This document shows positions 23,144 to 32,543 of a DNA stretch of 64,000 bases, in pieces (position 1 is the stretch's first letter; every line of letters starts with the position of its first letter). The notes under the pieces were generated by a model that worked only from the letters and a program-made list of their open reading frames with translations, did no database searches and was not told where the DNA came from. The translations under genes and the position numbers were made by a program. The stretch comes from Myxococcales bacterium (GTDB lineage Bacteria; Myxococcota_A; Polyangia; Polyangiales; Polyangiaceae), in NCBI GenBank assembly GCA_004193285.1, contig SECP01000008.1:124001-188000 (forward strand), read 5' to 3'.

Positions 23144-26097
23144 TTCGAGCAGCCGAGCTCAACTCGACGACCGAGCGGTTTCCGCTCCGTCAACGTAGCC
23201 ATGACGGTCGGGCGGCCAGTCGCCGAGGCGCTACTGCTCGGCGCCCGCGCGGCACCTTTTGCGCTCCCTGCCTCGCCTTGAGCGGCGAGCGCGTCGATGC
23301 AAACGCCGAGCGAGGACACGCGAAACCGCCCCTCGAAGCTGCGCATCCCGAAGCCGGGCGGAGCTTCCGCCGCCGGATCTAGCCCGATCGACCCGGTCAC
23401 CAAGAAGCCCTCGGCGCCTTCCGCGCACGGCTCTGGCATGACGGCGAGCTGCGCCGGGGTGACGACGTAAGGCGCGTCCACCGTGCTCGTCTCCAGGTCG
23501 AGCGGGTGAACGAACCAGCCCGTGCTGCGCACCCAAATTCCGAGCGCGTCGCCGCTCGCGGTGCGCGTGAGCTCTGCGCTCGCCCCGCGTGGCGGCGGGA
23601 TGTCCGTCACCTCCAGCGCGACCTCCAGGTCTTGCCCCGCGACGCGGTAGACGCGCAGCGCGCGCGCGCCTTCATCGTACGATCCTAGGTAGTAGCCGGA
23701 CTTGGTTTTGACGAAACCCGACAAGCGCGACGCGACGCCGAGCCGACCCACGTTGGGCACCCGCAGCGGCACGCGGCCGGCTTCGAACACGAACAAATCC
23801 AGGGTGCCGCGAGAGCTGAGCAGTAGCGCACCAGCGCTGCCGCCCGGATCCAGCGCCGCGGCGAGGCCGGCCGCGTTGGTGCTCGGCTCCGCGCCGAGCG
23901 CGTCCGCTGCCGCCGCCGCGTCCGCCCAGGGGCTGCGCGAAAGGCCGCTGCGCCGCGCTCCGCCCAGGGTCGCGAAGCGATCCGCGAACGAGAAGCCGAG
24001 CGACCCCGCGCGCGTCCAGTCGCCACCGCGCGGGCCGTATGCGTAGACGCGCAGCTGCAAGCCTTGCGGCTCCGTGCCGGCGTCCACGCCCTCCCAGGTG
24101 TCCGGCAGCGGCGGCGGCGCTAGCTCCAAAAACGGCGAGAGCGGCGCGAGCAGCGCGTCCTCGCCGGGCCCGATTCGAGTGGGCTTCAAGCGCCGACCCG
24201 CCAGCGAGGTGGCCGCACGAAAGGGCAAGGCCGGCGCGCTCGCGTCCCCGGTGGGGCTGCAGTGAAGGCGCCAGCGAGAGCCGCCCGGGCCCGGAAAGGC
24301 GACTCGCGCGGGCGTGGTGGGCATGGCTAGGCTCCTCGCGGCGCGCCCTTCGAACCAACCCACGCGCACGAAGCCGGCGAAGCTGCAGCCCGCCGCGGAG
24401 CAACCTTGACGCAAGCCTTGTGAGAGCGCGGACCTCACGTCGGTCTCTGGAGGCAGCTCGACGGCTTGCCACTCCGCGCCGCCGTCCGTCGTCTCCGAGG
24501 CGAGCCCATTTTCGCCAAGCGAAAGCGCGCGGGTACCGGCAAAGAGCACGCGACTGGCGTTGTCCTGAGTGCGCCGGAGCGTGAGCTTGCCGTCCACCGC
24601 GAGCTGGACGCCCGCGAACGGACCCGCTCCCACGACCCAGCCCGACAGCACGCCGGGCTCGACCTCGACCATGCCGTCCAGCCACACCCCTTGCTCGAGC
24701 AAGCTCTTCTGTCGAGCGTCCTTGGTAGCGACCGCCAAGGGCACGCGCCGAACGGCGCGGCCCTGCCACACTGCCAGAGAGCCCGCCGCCCCCGCGCGGG
24801 GCGGGGTGACGACCGCGACGCGACCGTCCGCCAGCGCTACGACCCGGTCGCGCTCACCGCTGCTCCGAATTTCCTCGGTCGAGCCATCTGCGCGCACCAC
24901 GCAGTGCCGCTGAGCGACCGGGAGCCCGTCGCAGCCGCCACGCACCGAGAGCGCGCCCGAGCCGCTGTCCGTCACTGCGCGCGCGCCCGGTAGCTCGCGG
25001 AGCAGCGAGAGGCCGAGCGGGGCGGTAACGCGGTAGATGCGCGTGAGCTCCCGCCCCTGACCGCAGACGAAGCCGACGCCGCTACCGAGCCTCACGCCTT
25101 GGCACTCCGAGCTCGTGGAGTAAGCGCGCTCGCGCCGCTCGATGACCCGCCCCGTTTGTAACGACACACGGAGCAGCGACCCGCTCGCCGCGACCAGGGC
25201 GTTACCAGCGCCGTCCGGATAACCGCTCTGCACTGCCAGCTCCAGGAGCGACTCTGCGCTCTTACCGACGGCGGCGGGGGGAGGAGCCAGCGCGCGCTGC
25301 AGCTCCGCGCGCGCGGCTTCGCTGATCTTCTGCTGATCGCGATCGGCGACGTGCGAGAGCTGACCGCGCGCGTCCAGCAGGTAGTCGCCCGTCTGCGTCG
25401 AAAGCGCGAGCGCGTCCCCCGCGGCTTCGAAGCCGGTAACGGGCATCCCGAGCGGATGCCAGCTCGCGCCCGCGTCGAAGCTGAGCAAAACCCCGCGCAG
25501 CGGCACCTGGACGGCGCCGAACCAGCCGTCCACGAACGCCATGGGTCCGTACGCTGGGGCCGCGGGCAAGCCGATGGGCGGCACCGGCTCCCCCGTTTGC
25601 AGGTCCAGCGCTCGGTAGTCCGCGTCGCGCTTCGGCAGCACGAGCAGACGATCGAAGCCGGGAACGAAGCGCTCCGCCTCGAAGTCCAGCTGCGCGAGGG
25701 GCTCGAGCTTCGCAGTCCAGCTCGCGGCGCGGTACAGCAGCGTGCCGCTCGAGGAGACTATCCAGAACAGATAACCGGAGCCGAGCCGCGCCGGCAGCTC
25801 CGCAAAGCGCGCGCTGCGCGCCGCCGGTAGCAGCTCGTCGCCCACCTCCAGCGAGCCGTCCGCGCGCTCGATGACGCGCAAGCCGAAGGCGAGCAAGCGA
25901 CGTGAACCGTCGTGCTCCAAACCTGCGTCGGTGACGCCAGCGCCCTTCGTCGGCGGAAAGAGGCGCGGGCTCGACGGCGCCGGCTTGGAGCTCGGTAGCG
26001 AAAACGTCGCCGCCGGGGCGCTCGGCTCGGGTGAGCGAGCGCCCGCGCAGCTCAGCAGCATGCCGAGCGCGAAAGCGGCCGAGCCCCCGAGCCGCAT
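23140..26097 (-). CDS. Large lipoprotein with sialidase-like Asp-box repeats
   Basis: A 985-residue predicted lipoprotein. The signal peptide MRLGGSAAFALGMLLSC ends in a lipobox. The remainder is beta-rich and holds at least two Asp-box motifs of the BNR/sialidase-propeller kind, SFDAGASWHPL near 205 and TTDGGAEWQAV near 540, so a beta-propeller fold is likely. No sialidase catalytic arginine set can be assigned and I do not infer an enzyme. I placed the start at the ATG at 26095-26097; extending the frame upstream would run into asd, in a different frame. asd lies ten bases upstream on the same strand. Surface display is inferred. Confidence 0.75.
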   Translation of the reverse strand: MRLGGSAAFALGMLLSCAGARSPEPSAPAATFSLPSSKPAPSSPRLFPPTKGAGVTDAGLEHDGSRRLLAFGLRVIERADGSLEVGDELLPAARSARFAELPARLGSGYLFWIVSSSGTLLYRAASWTAKLEPLAQLDFEAERFVPGFDRLLVLPKRDADYRALDLQTGEPVPPIGLPAAPAYGPMAFVDGWFGAVQVPLRGVLLSFDAGASWHPLGMPVTGFEAAGDALALSTQTGDYLLDARGQLSHVADRDQQKISEAARAELQRALAPPPAAVGKSAESLLELAVQSGYPDGAGNALVAASGSLLRVSLQTGRVIERRERAYSTSSECQGVRLGSGVGFVCGQGRELTRIYRVTAPLGLSLLRELPGARAVTDSGSGALSVRGGCDGLPVAQRHCVVRADGSTEEIRSSGERDRVVALADGRVAVVTPPRAGAAGSLAVWQGRAVRRVPLAVATKDARQKSLLEQGVWLDGMVEVEPGVLSGWVVGAGPFAGVQLAVDGKLTLRRTQDNASRVLFAGTRALSLGENGLASETTDGGAEWQAVELPPETDVRSALSQGLRQGCSAAGCSFAGFVRVGWFEGRAARSLAMPTTPARVAFPGPGGSRWRLHCSPTGDASAPALPFRAATSLAGRRLKPTRIGPGEDALLAPLSPFLELAPPPLPDTWEGVDAGTEPQGLQLRVYAYGPRGGDWTRAGSLGFSFADRFATLGGARRSGLSRSPWADAAAAADALGAEPSTNAAGLAAALDPGGSAGALLLSSRGTLDLFVFEAGRVPLRVPNVGRLGVASRLSGFVKTKSGYYLGSYDEGARALRVYRVAGQDLEVALEVTDIPPPRGASAELTRTASGDALGIWVRSTGWFVHPLDLETSTVDAPYVVTPAQLAVMPEPCAEGAEGFLVTGSIGLDPAAEAPPGFGMRSFEGRFRVSSLGVCIDALAAQGEAGSAKGAARAPSSSASATGRPTVMATLTERKPLGRRVELGCSN

Positions 26098-26107
26098 GAG
26101 CGGACCT

Positions 26108-27139
26108 TTAAGCCTGCAGCTCCGGATCTTCGGACTTGAACCAGCGGCTGGCCACGCGCACCGCGTTGGTGGCGGCGCCGAGGCGCAGGTTGTCGCCCAC
26201 CACCGTGATGCACAGCGTGCGACCGCTCTTGTCGCGAGAATCCGGGCGAACCCGGCCGACCAGCGCGCGGTCCCGCGCCTTGACCGAGTACAGGGCGGAG
26301 AGGCCTTCACCCGCCGCGCCGGCCAAGAAGTTCACGAATGGCGCCTTGGCCGAGTCCGAGAGGACCGCCGCGACTTGCTCGGGCGAGACGGCTTTGCCGA
26401 AGGTGACCCAAGCGTTTTCGTAGTGACCCACCGCGACTCCGACGCGGCAGCACTGCGCGCTGACCCCGAGCTCCGGCAGCTCCAGGATCTTCTTCGCTTC
26501 GAACATGAGCTTGCGCTCCTCCGAAGAGAAGCCGCTCTCGTCCGTCCCGCCGTTGTGGGGCACGGTGTTGCCCGCGTAAGCCTTGGGATCGAACACGTTA
26601 CCGAAGCGGTCCAGCTCTTGGTAGCCCGCCTTGCTCTGCTCCAAAAAGCCGTCCAGCGCGGCAATGCCGGCGCCGCTGACGGCCTGGTAGGTGCTGACCG
26701 TCACGTCCTCCAGGCCGAACTCCTGCTGCAGGGGCTTGAGCGCGAGGGTGAGTGGGATGGTCGTGCAGTTCGGGTTCGCGACGAGCCGCACCTCCTCCGT
26801 CACCCGATTGGAGTTCACGCCGGCGGCGACGAGCGGCACCTTCGCGTCGCCGCGGTAGGTGTTGCTCTTGTCGATGACGCGATAGCCGAGCGAGAGGAGG
26901 CGCGGCACGAAGCGCTTGCTGTGCTCGTCGTCCAGCGCGACGAGGGCCAAGTCCCCCTTGGGCGCGCCCTCCTCCTCGAGCTTGGGCGCGGCTTCCACCT
27001 TGTAGGTCTTGCCCCCGTGCTTGAGCTCTTGATCGCGGCTCGCGTACAAGGACAGCGTCGCGCCGGGCCAGGCGCGCGCAACGAGGTCGAGCGACTCACG
27101 CCCGACCAGACCGGTGGCTCCGAGGAGGCAGATGCGCAT
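26108..27139 (-). CDS. asd: Aspartate-semialdehyde dehydrogenase
   Basis: NADPH-dependent reduction of aspartyl phosphate to aspartate semialdehyde, the branch-point step to lysine/diaminopimelate, threonine and methionine. The 343-residue enzyme has the N-terminal Rossmann motif LLGATGLVGRE, the catalytic cysteine in ANPNCTTIPL (Cys125), and the dimerisation and second active-site region with SAQCCRVGVAVGHYENA. Start is the ATG at 27137-27139, directly at the Rossmann strand; the open frame upstream is not family-like. It diverges from thyX across 145 bases and precedes the large lipoprotein gene by ten bases. Confidence 0.95.
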   Translation of the reverse strand: MRICLLGATGLVGRESLDLVARAWPGATLSLYASRDQELKHGGKTYKVEAAPKLEEEGAPKGDLALVALDDEHSKRFVPRLLSLGYRVIDKSNTYRGDAKVPLVAAGVNSNRVTEEVRLVANPNCTTIPLTLALKPLQQEFGLEDVTVSTYQAVSGAGIAALDGFLEQSKAGYQELDRFGNVFDPKAYAGNTVPHNGGTDESGFSSEERKLMFEAKKILELPELGVSAQCCRVGVAVGHYENAWVTFGKAVSPEQVAAVLSDSAKAPFVNFLAGAAGEGLSALYSVKARDRALVGRVRPDSRDKSGRTLCITVVGDNLRLGAATNAVRVASRWFKSEDPELQA

Positions 27140-27284
27140 GGGGCGGCGGTGTAGCAGCTGTTTGGCCGATCTTCCAGGGGAGCGCCTGCCTTTCGCCAAC
27201 GTTTTCGCTGACATTCCGAGGGCATCGGCAATTTTTCGAAGGAGGCGTTGCGTCCGCGGTTTCGGCGCCCGTATTACGGTGCCG

Positions 27285-28271
27285 ATGTCCAGCAAGCGTC
27301 CCGTCTCGCCCGGCGCCGAAGAGATCCTCGGCCAGTACTTCCCCGTGCTCGACCACGGCTTCGTGGCGCTGGTGGACTACATGGGGACGGACGAGTGCAT
27401 CGAGCGCGCGGCGCGGGTGAGCTACGGCTACGGCACCCGTAAAGCCAGCCTGACCCGCGGGCTACTCCGCTACCTGCGGCGGCACCTGCACACGACCCCG
27501 AGCGAGATGCTCGAGCTGAAGTTCCATTGCTGCATGCCGATGTTCATCGCAAGGCAGTGGATTCGCCATCGCGCCGCGAACGTCAACGAGTACAGCGGGC
27601 GCTACTCGCTGATGCCGATGCTGTTTTACACGCCCAGCGCCGAGCAGCTGCAGACGCAGAGCCGCACCAACAACCAAGGGCGCAGCGGCACGCCGGTCTC
27701 GCCGGAGGCGTACGCGGAGTCCGTGCAGCGCTGGAACCAGATTCGCAAGCTCAGCCGTGAAGCGTACGAGCAGATGACGGCCGCGGACATGGCGCGGGAG
27801 CTGGCGCGCATCGACCTGCCGCTCTCCACGTATACCCAGTGGTACTGGAAGATCGATTTGCACAACTTCCTGCACTTCTTGAAGCTGCGAGTGGACCGTC
27901 ACGCGCAGTGGGAGATACAGGAGTACGGCCGCGTCATGGCCGGGATGCTCAAGCGCGTCGCGCCGCTGAGCTACGAGGCCTGGATCGACTACGACGTGTG
28001 CGGCGCGCGGATGTCGCGCATGGATCTGGACGCCATCCGCAAGCTGGTGAGCGTCAAGGAGGGCGGCTTGGAGGGGCGCGGAGGCAGCTTGTCCGCGACC
28101 GAGCTGGACGAGCTCGGCCTCGCCAAGCGCGAGATCGCCGAGCTGCTCGCGAAGCTCGAGCCGAGCCAGGCGCCGGACTTCGAGCTCGACCTATCGAGCG
28201 CAAAGAGCGCCGAGTGGTTCGGGGAGGAGTTTCAGAAGGCGGTGCCTAAGCTGGACAAGCCGCCCGAATGA
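27285..28271 (+). CDS. thyX: FAD-dependent thymidylate synthase ThyX
   Basis: Makes dTMP from dUMP using methylene-tetrahydrofolate, FAD and NADPH. The signature RHR-x7-S is complete (Arg94, His95, Arg96, Ser104) within QWIRHRAANVNEYSGRYS. The later flavin and substrate segment HNFLHFLKLRVDRHAQWEIQ is split here only by description and shows the expected Arg and His. At 328 residues it is longer than the usual 220-260; the extra 70 or so lie at the C-terminus after about residue 255 and are charged and helical. The 3' end overlaps the convergent hybrid-kinase gene by 26 bases. No thyA is present in the window. Confidence 0.94.
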   Translation: MSSKRPVSPGAEEILGQYFPVLDHGFVALVDYMGTDECIERAARVSYGYGTRKASLTRGLLRYLRRHLHTTPSEMLELKFHCCMPMFIARQWIRHRAANVNEYSGRYSLMPMLFYTPSAEQLQTQSRTNNQGRSGTPVSPEAYAESVQRWNQIRKLSREAYEQMTAADMARELARIDLPLSTYTQWYWKIDLHNFLHFLKLRVDRHAQWEIQEYGRVMAGMLKRVAPLSYEAWIDYDVCGARMSRMDLDAIRKLVSVKEGGLEGRGGSLSATELDELGLAKREIAELLAKLEPSQAPDFELDLSSAKSAEWFGEEFQKAVPKLDKPPE

Positions 28272-30213
28272 CCGCGTCCGCGATCATGCGGTCGATGAAC
28301 TGCGCCAGCGCTTGGGCGTCGAACGGCTTGCCCAGCACGGGGCGCGCGGCTGTCTCCAGGAACTTGCTCGTGTCCGGTGTGACCGCCCCCCCGGTGATGA
28401 AGGCGACCCGCGTCATCAAGCTCGGGTAGAGCCGACGCACGACCCCGAAGAAATCCATGCCGGACTCGCCCGGCATCATCAGGTCACACAGTACGGCGTC
28501 GAAGTCCGCCCGCTGGTTCAGCACCGCCAGCGCCGCGCGCACGGAGTCCGCCGTGGTCACGCGGTAGCGGCCAGAAAGCAGGCGGCTCACGAGCGTGCGG
28601 ATCATCGGCTCGTCGTCGATGAGGAGGATGCTCGGCGCGTCCCTCAGCACCGACAGGCCGCGGGCCGGGGGTGGAGGAACCGAGGACAGCCGGAGCATCG
28701 ACGCGGGCATGTCTTCTTGGCTGGGGGGCAGACGGACGCGAAAGCGGCTGCCGTGGCCGACCGCGCTCTCCACCGTGATGTCCCCGCCGAAACCCTGCAC
28801 GATGCTGCGACAAATGCTGAGCCCGAGCCCCGTGCCGAGCCCGACCGGCTTGGTCGTGAAGAACGGCTCGAAGATGGAGAGTCGCGTCTCCTCCGGCATG
28901 CCCTGACCGTTGTCCTCCACCTCGATGATGGCGCTGCCGGTCTCGTCCGTCCACGTCGACACCTTCACCTCGTTCAGCTCCCGCTCGGCACCGAGCGCCT
29001 GCACCGCGTTCGTGAGCAAGTTGACGACGACCTGCGAGAGCTTGAGCTCGTTGGCTTTGACGGGCGGAACGTCCCGTAGGCTGGTGAGCAGCCGCGCGTG
29101 GTGAAGCAGCTGATTGCCAGTGAGCCGGAGCGCCCAGTCCACGCACGCCCGGGGGTCGACCGCACGCTGAACGCGCTCTTCCATTCGCCCGAAGGCGCGT
29201 AGCTCTTTGACCGTGTTGGCGACGCGGCCCGCGCCGTCCTCCGCGTCACGGAGGCTGCGCACGACGCGGTCCAGCGCGTCCCGCGGGCCTGCGGGGAGCT
29301 CCACCGCCAGCCGCTCTAGCTCTGCGACCGCGAGGCCGAGGTTGCCGATGGTGTAGGAGAGAGGATTGTTGATTTCGTGCGCCACGCTCGCGACCAGCGT
29401 ACCCAGCGAGCTCAGGCGGTCCGTGAGGGCGAGCTGCTCGTCGCGCCGGCGCTGCTCGGTCACGTCGTGCAGCACGAGCACGGCGCCCAGCACGCGCTCA
29501 CGGTGCACGATGGGCGCGACGCTGCCCTCGAGCAGTAGCGAGGCGCCGCTGCTCGGCCTCGTTGCTTCGAAAAAGAAGGTGCTCGGTGACCGCGACGACA
29601 TGGACTGCGCGACCTCCACCACGTGCGTGCCTCGCCCGAGGAGCTCGCCGAGCTGACGACCACGCGCTTGTTCCTGCTCTTGACCGAGCAGGCGCTGGGC
29701 GGCGGCGTTCAAAAACGTGACGTGCTCCTCCGCGTCGCAGGCGACCACGGCGTCTGCGATCGCGCCTAGCGTGGTGGAGAACCAACGCTCGCGATCCGCC
29801 AGCTGCTGGTCGAGCCGGTGCTTGTGGAGCGCGACTTGGAGCGCGCTCTTGACCTCCCCGATCGTGAACGGCTTGACGACGTAGCCGTAGGCGCCGGTGC
29901 GGGCGGCGCGCTGCAGCGTTTCGTCGTCCGTGTGGGCGGTCATGTACACGACGGGCACGTCGTGCTCGGCCCGTAGCCGCTCCGCGACCTCGAACCCCTC
30001 GCACTTGCCACGCAAGCGAATGTCCACCAGCGCTACGTCCGGCAGCGCGGCGTGCACCAGCGCGGCCGCGTCCGCCGCGGTGGAGGCGATGCCAGTCACC
30101 ACGTACCCCGCGTCCTGCAGACTGCGTTCCACGTGGGTGGCAACGACGCGCTCGTCCTCGACGATCAGCACACGTGGATCCCGCAGTCCGCCTGGAATTG
30201 CCACAGCGTTCAT
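28246..30213 (-). CDS. Hybrid histidine kinase REC-PAS-HisKA-HATPase-REC
   Basis: A 655-residue cytosolic phosphorelay protein with no membrane helix. The first receiver domain (13-125) has Asp64 and switch Lys in VKPF. A PAS-like domain follows (about 143-255). The HisKA domain carries His279 in SVAHEINNPLSYT. The HATPase has VEDNGQGMPEE and a GTGLGLSI box. A second receiver (about 528-640) has its aspartate near 577 in LCDLMMPG. It is the last gene of the monooxygenase operon, and its ATG overlaps the stop of the PAS/HisKA_2 kinase by four bases. The N-terminal receiver may accept phosphate from that kinase; this is inference. No DNA-binding output is encoded nearby. Confidence 0.93.
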   Translation of the reverse strand: MNAVAIPGGLRDPRVLIVEDERVVATHVERSLQDAGYVVTGIASTAADAAALVHAALPDVALVDIRLRGKCEGFEVAERLRAEHDVPVVYMTAHTDDETLQRAARTGAYGYVVKPFTIGEVKSALQVALHKHRLDQQLADRERWFSTTLGAIADAVVACDAEEHVTFLNAAAQRLLGQEQEQARGRQLGELLGRGTHVVEVAQSMSSRSPSTFFFEATRPSSGASLLLEGSVAPIVHRERVLGAVLVLHDVTEQRRRDEQLALTDRLSSLGTLVASVAHEINNPLSYTIGNLGLAVAELERLAVELPAGPRDALDRVVRSLRDAEDGAGRVANTVKELRAFGRMEERVQRAVDPRACVDWALRLTGNQLLHHARLLTSLRDVPPVKANELKLSQVVVNLLTNAVQALGAERELNEVKVSTWTDETGSAIIEVEDNGQGMPEETRLSIFEPFFTTKPVGLGTGLGLSICRSIVQGFGGDITVESAVGHGSRFRVRLPPSQEDMPASMLRLSSVPPPPARGLSVLRDAPSILLIDDEPMIRTLVSRLLSGRYRVTTADSVRAALAVLNQRADFDAVLCDLMMPGESGMDFFGVVRRLYPSLMTRVAFITGGAVTPDTSKFLETAARPVLGKPFDAQALAQFIDRMIADAVIRAACPA

Positions 30214-31271
30214 GGCGAGCCCTCCTCGAAGGTGAGCTGAAAACGAGTGCCGCCCGCTCTTTCGACGAGCAGCTCCGCCTCCAGCTGTTTGGCGAATATC
30301 GCTACGAGATCCAGCCCCAAGCCGTGGCGTTTGCCAAGCGGAAAGTCGCCGCCCAAGCCGACGCCGTCATCGCGTACGACGAGACGCAAGCCAGATGGGG
30401 CGATACGCGTCAGCTGCACCTCGAGCGTACCATGCCGCTCGTCGGGGAAGGCATGCTTGAGCGCGTTAGTGACCAGCTCGCTCACGAGCAGACCGCAGGG
30501 GATGGCTCGCTCGGGAACGAGCTCCACTTCTTCCAGATTCAGCGAGACCTCGACCCTTTCGCCGGCACCGCTGTTGCGGCACAGCCCGGGGATCAGCGCC
30601 TCCACGTACCGCGCCAGGTTCACCGCGGAAAGATTGCGGGAGCCGTAGAGCTGCTCGTGCACCAGCGCGATCGAGTCGATACGACGCTGGCCCTCCGCCA
30701 GCGCGTGCTGCGCCTCCACCCCGACGCCGCGGGCCTGCAGCGCGAGCATGCTGGAAACCAGCTGGAGATTGTTCTTCACCCGATGATGGATCTCACTCAG
30801 GAGCACCTCGCGCTCGCGCAGCGCGGCCGCCAGCGCGCCGGTCCGAGCCCGCAAAGACTCGGCAGATTCGCGCATTTCCGTGATGTCCACGCACGAGCCG
30901 ATGAATCCCTCGAACAGGCCCGTCGGACCGTAACGGGGGGTGCCCTGGTCCAGAATCCAACGGTACTGGCCATCCGCGCGGCGCAGCCGGTACTCGATGC
31001 GGAATGCGGCGCGAGCGACGAAGGCGGCCAAGTAGCGATCCATGCAGTCTTGAAAGTCGTCCGCGTGGACGCCTTCGGCCCAGCCATTGCCACGCTCTTG
31101 CTCGAGAGAGCGACCGGTGAAGTGGAGCCAAGTGGAGTTGAAGAACTCACAGAGCCCATCCAACCCCGACATCCACAACATGACCGGCGCGTGGTCCGCC
31201 AAGAGCCGAAAGCGGGCGTCCTCCGCGCGATCCGGCGCGCCGATGATGGGCGGACTAGAACGAGTCGGCAC
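30210..31271 (-). CDS. PAS-domain sensor kinase, HisKA_2 type
   Basis: A 353-residue soluble sensor kinase. A PAS domain spans about 18-130 (FRLLADHAPVMLWMSGLDG, then the PAC-like RRADGQYRWILDQGTPRYG). The phosphoacceptor region is the HisKA_2 type, SEIHHRVKNNLQLVSSML with His162/His163. The HATPase has LVSELVTNALKHAF and RDDGVGL motifs. It has no receiver domain, so a partner must accept the phosphate; the downstream hybrid kinase starts with a receiver. The 5' end overlaps the hydroxylase beta-subunit gene by 17 bases. PAS pockets can bind small hydrophobic ligands, so sensing a monooxygenase substrate or product is plausible but untested. Confidence 0.92.
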   Translation of the reverse strand: MPTRSSPPIIGAPDRAEDARFRLLADHAPVMLWMSGLDGLCEFFNSTWLHFTGRSLEQERGNGWAEGVHADDFQDCMDRYLAAFVARAAFRIEYRLRRADGQYRWILDQGTPRYGPTGLFEGFIGSCVDITEMRESAESLRARTGALAAALREREVLLSEIHHRVKNNLQLVSSMLALQARGVGVEAQHALAEGQRRIDSIALVHEQLYGSRNLSAVNLARYVEALIPGLCRNSGAGERVEVSLNLEEVELVPERAIPCGLLVSELVTNALKHAFPDERHGTLEVQLTRIAPSGLRLVVRDDGVGLGGDFPLGKRHGLGLDLVAIFAKQLEAELLVERAGGTRFQLTFEEGSP

Positions 31272-32268
31272 GAGGCGCCTCCCCTACTTCGACGGCGAGC
31301 AAGCCTGCTCGGCCCAGGTGCGCCGAGAGCGCGGAGTCCAGCTCCCGCCACACGTAAGCGCGAGCTCCGTCGTCCTGGAGGAGGCGGTCGAACGCGGGCA
31401 ACAGAGCTTGTAGCGCGCTCGCAGCCCGCGGTCGCCACGCGAGCACCTGAGCTTGCATCTTCTCCGTTTCTGCTGGCTCGCGCTGCGCGGCGAGCTGGGC
31501 GAACGCGACGAACCAGGTTTCGTGCCACAAGCCGTCATCCCCTAGCGAGCTCAATATCTTCTCCAAAATCTCGTCGTCGTGCCGCTCCGCCAAGCTGACG
31601 GCCTGCTCGAACCAGAGGCGGTCGAAGAGCGGCTTGATGACGCCGCTCAGCGCAACCAGCGCCTGCTGCCAGTCGTAAACGACGAGCAGCTCCTCCACGA
31701 GGCGCCGCAGCGGCTGCAGCGCCGGCCCCTGCTGCCAAAGCTCGCGGCCCAGCGCGTCCAGCTCCGCCGAGGGCCGGCCGGACCGGGAGAGCCACTGGCA
31801 GATGCGCTGAATGCGCCGGAGCTCGTCCGCCGCCTGGAGCGCGGCCGTGATCGCGATGCGGCCGCTGGGCGCGAACGCGCCGATGTAAGCGGCCGCCATT
31901 TGCATGCCGTGCAGGGCGAAGCGCAGCGCGCTCAGCAAGCCGAGGAGCGGCTCCAACGCGGGCACGAGGCCGCGTGCGGGTCGCTCCAGCAGGCGATCGA
32001 GAAAGGCCTCCTGATCACGCCGCTCCGCTACGTAACCGGCGTAGGTGAGCGCGGCGGGGTCGCGAAAGGCGTCCCAGCCAGAGGCAGGGACGTAGTGGCG
32101 CAGCACCGGCGAATCCACCTCGAAGCCGCGCTCGGGGTAGTACAGCAGCGCCGTGCTCGTGATCTCGTAGTCCGTCGGCTTGCGACGCGAGCTCTCCAGG
32201 CACCAGTAGGTGCGCCGCGCCGGCGGCAACGCCCGCGCCACGCGAATCTCTCGCGGCGAGCTGGTCAT
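31255..32268 (-). CDS. tmoE: Toluene/aromatic monooxygenase hydroxylase beta subunit
   Basis: The 337-residue beta chain of a soluble diiron monooxygenase hydroxylase, a ferritin-like helical partner of the alpha subunit without its own iron site. Family traits include the early RTYWCLESSRRKPTDYEI segment, then ALLYYPERGFEVDSPVLRHY (about 41-60, split only here) and GWDAFRDPAALTY. Length is close to that of TmoE (about 330). It is the fifth gene of a tmoABCDE-ordered set, its ATG overlapping the effector gene's stop by four bases. Substrate range cannot be deduced from this subunit. The gene symbol is by homology and order. Confidence 0.9.
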   Translation of the reverse strand: MTSSPREIRVARALPPARRTYWCLESSRRKPTDYEITSTALLYYPERGFEVDSPVLRHYVPASGWDAFRDPAALTYAGYVAERRDQEAFLDRLLERPARGLVPALEPLLGLLSALRFALHGMQMAAAYIGAFAPSGRIAITAALQAADELRRIQRICQWLSRSGRPSAELDALGRELWQQGPALQPLRRLVEELLVVYDWQQALVALSGVIKPLFDRLWFEQAVSLAERHDDEILEKILSSLGDDGLWHETWFVAFAQLAAQREPAETEKMQAQVLAWRPRAASALQALLPAFDRLLQDDGARAYVWRELDSALSAHLGRAGLLAVEVGEAPRADSF

Positions 32269-32543
32269 GGTTCAGCCGCCTCCCAGATGGCGCGCTCGGT
32301 GTCCACGCTCAGCCTCCCCTTGAACGATGCCATGCAAAGCTCCAAATCTGCCGGAAGCGCGAAGGCTCGACCCAGCGCCTCTTCGATCGCCGCACGCGTC
32401 ACGGCGCAGCGCCCCGGCGAGAGGACTCGCAGGTAAGCGCCCCGGTCCCAAACTCTGACCGCGGGGTTGCCAGCGCGAATCGCCGAGAGCACGGCGCGCC
32501 CCAGCTCGGAAGGGAGCAGCACGGGGCCGACCTCCACCGTCAC
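32265..32543 (-). CDS. tmoD: MmoB/DmpM-type effector protein
   Basis: A 92-residue cofactorless regulatory protein that docks on the hydroxylase and tunes oxygen activation, as TmoD, DmpM and MmoB do. The expected pattern is seen: VGPVLLPSELGRAVLSAIR near the N-terminus, then VRVWDRGAYLRVLSPGRC and a helix ending in ELCMASFKGRLSVD. Start is the GTG at 32541-32543, which overlaps the ferredoxin stop by four bases; longer upstream readings are only the ferredoxin gene in another frame. It is slightly shorter than TmoD (about 103). Confidence 0.87.
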   Translation of the reverse strand: MTVEVGPVLLPSELGRAVLSAIRAGNPAVRVWDRGAYLRVLSPGRCAVTRAAIEEALGRAFALPADLELCMASFKGRLSVDTERAIWEAAEP

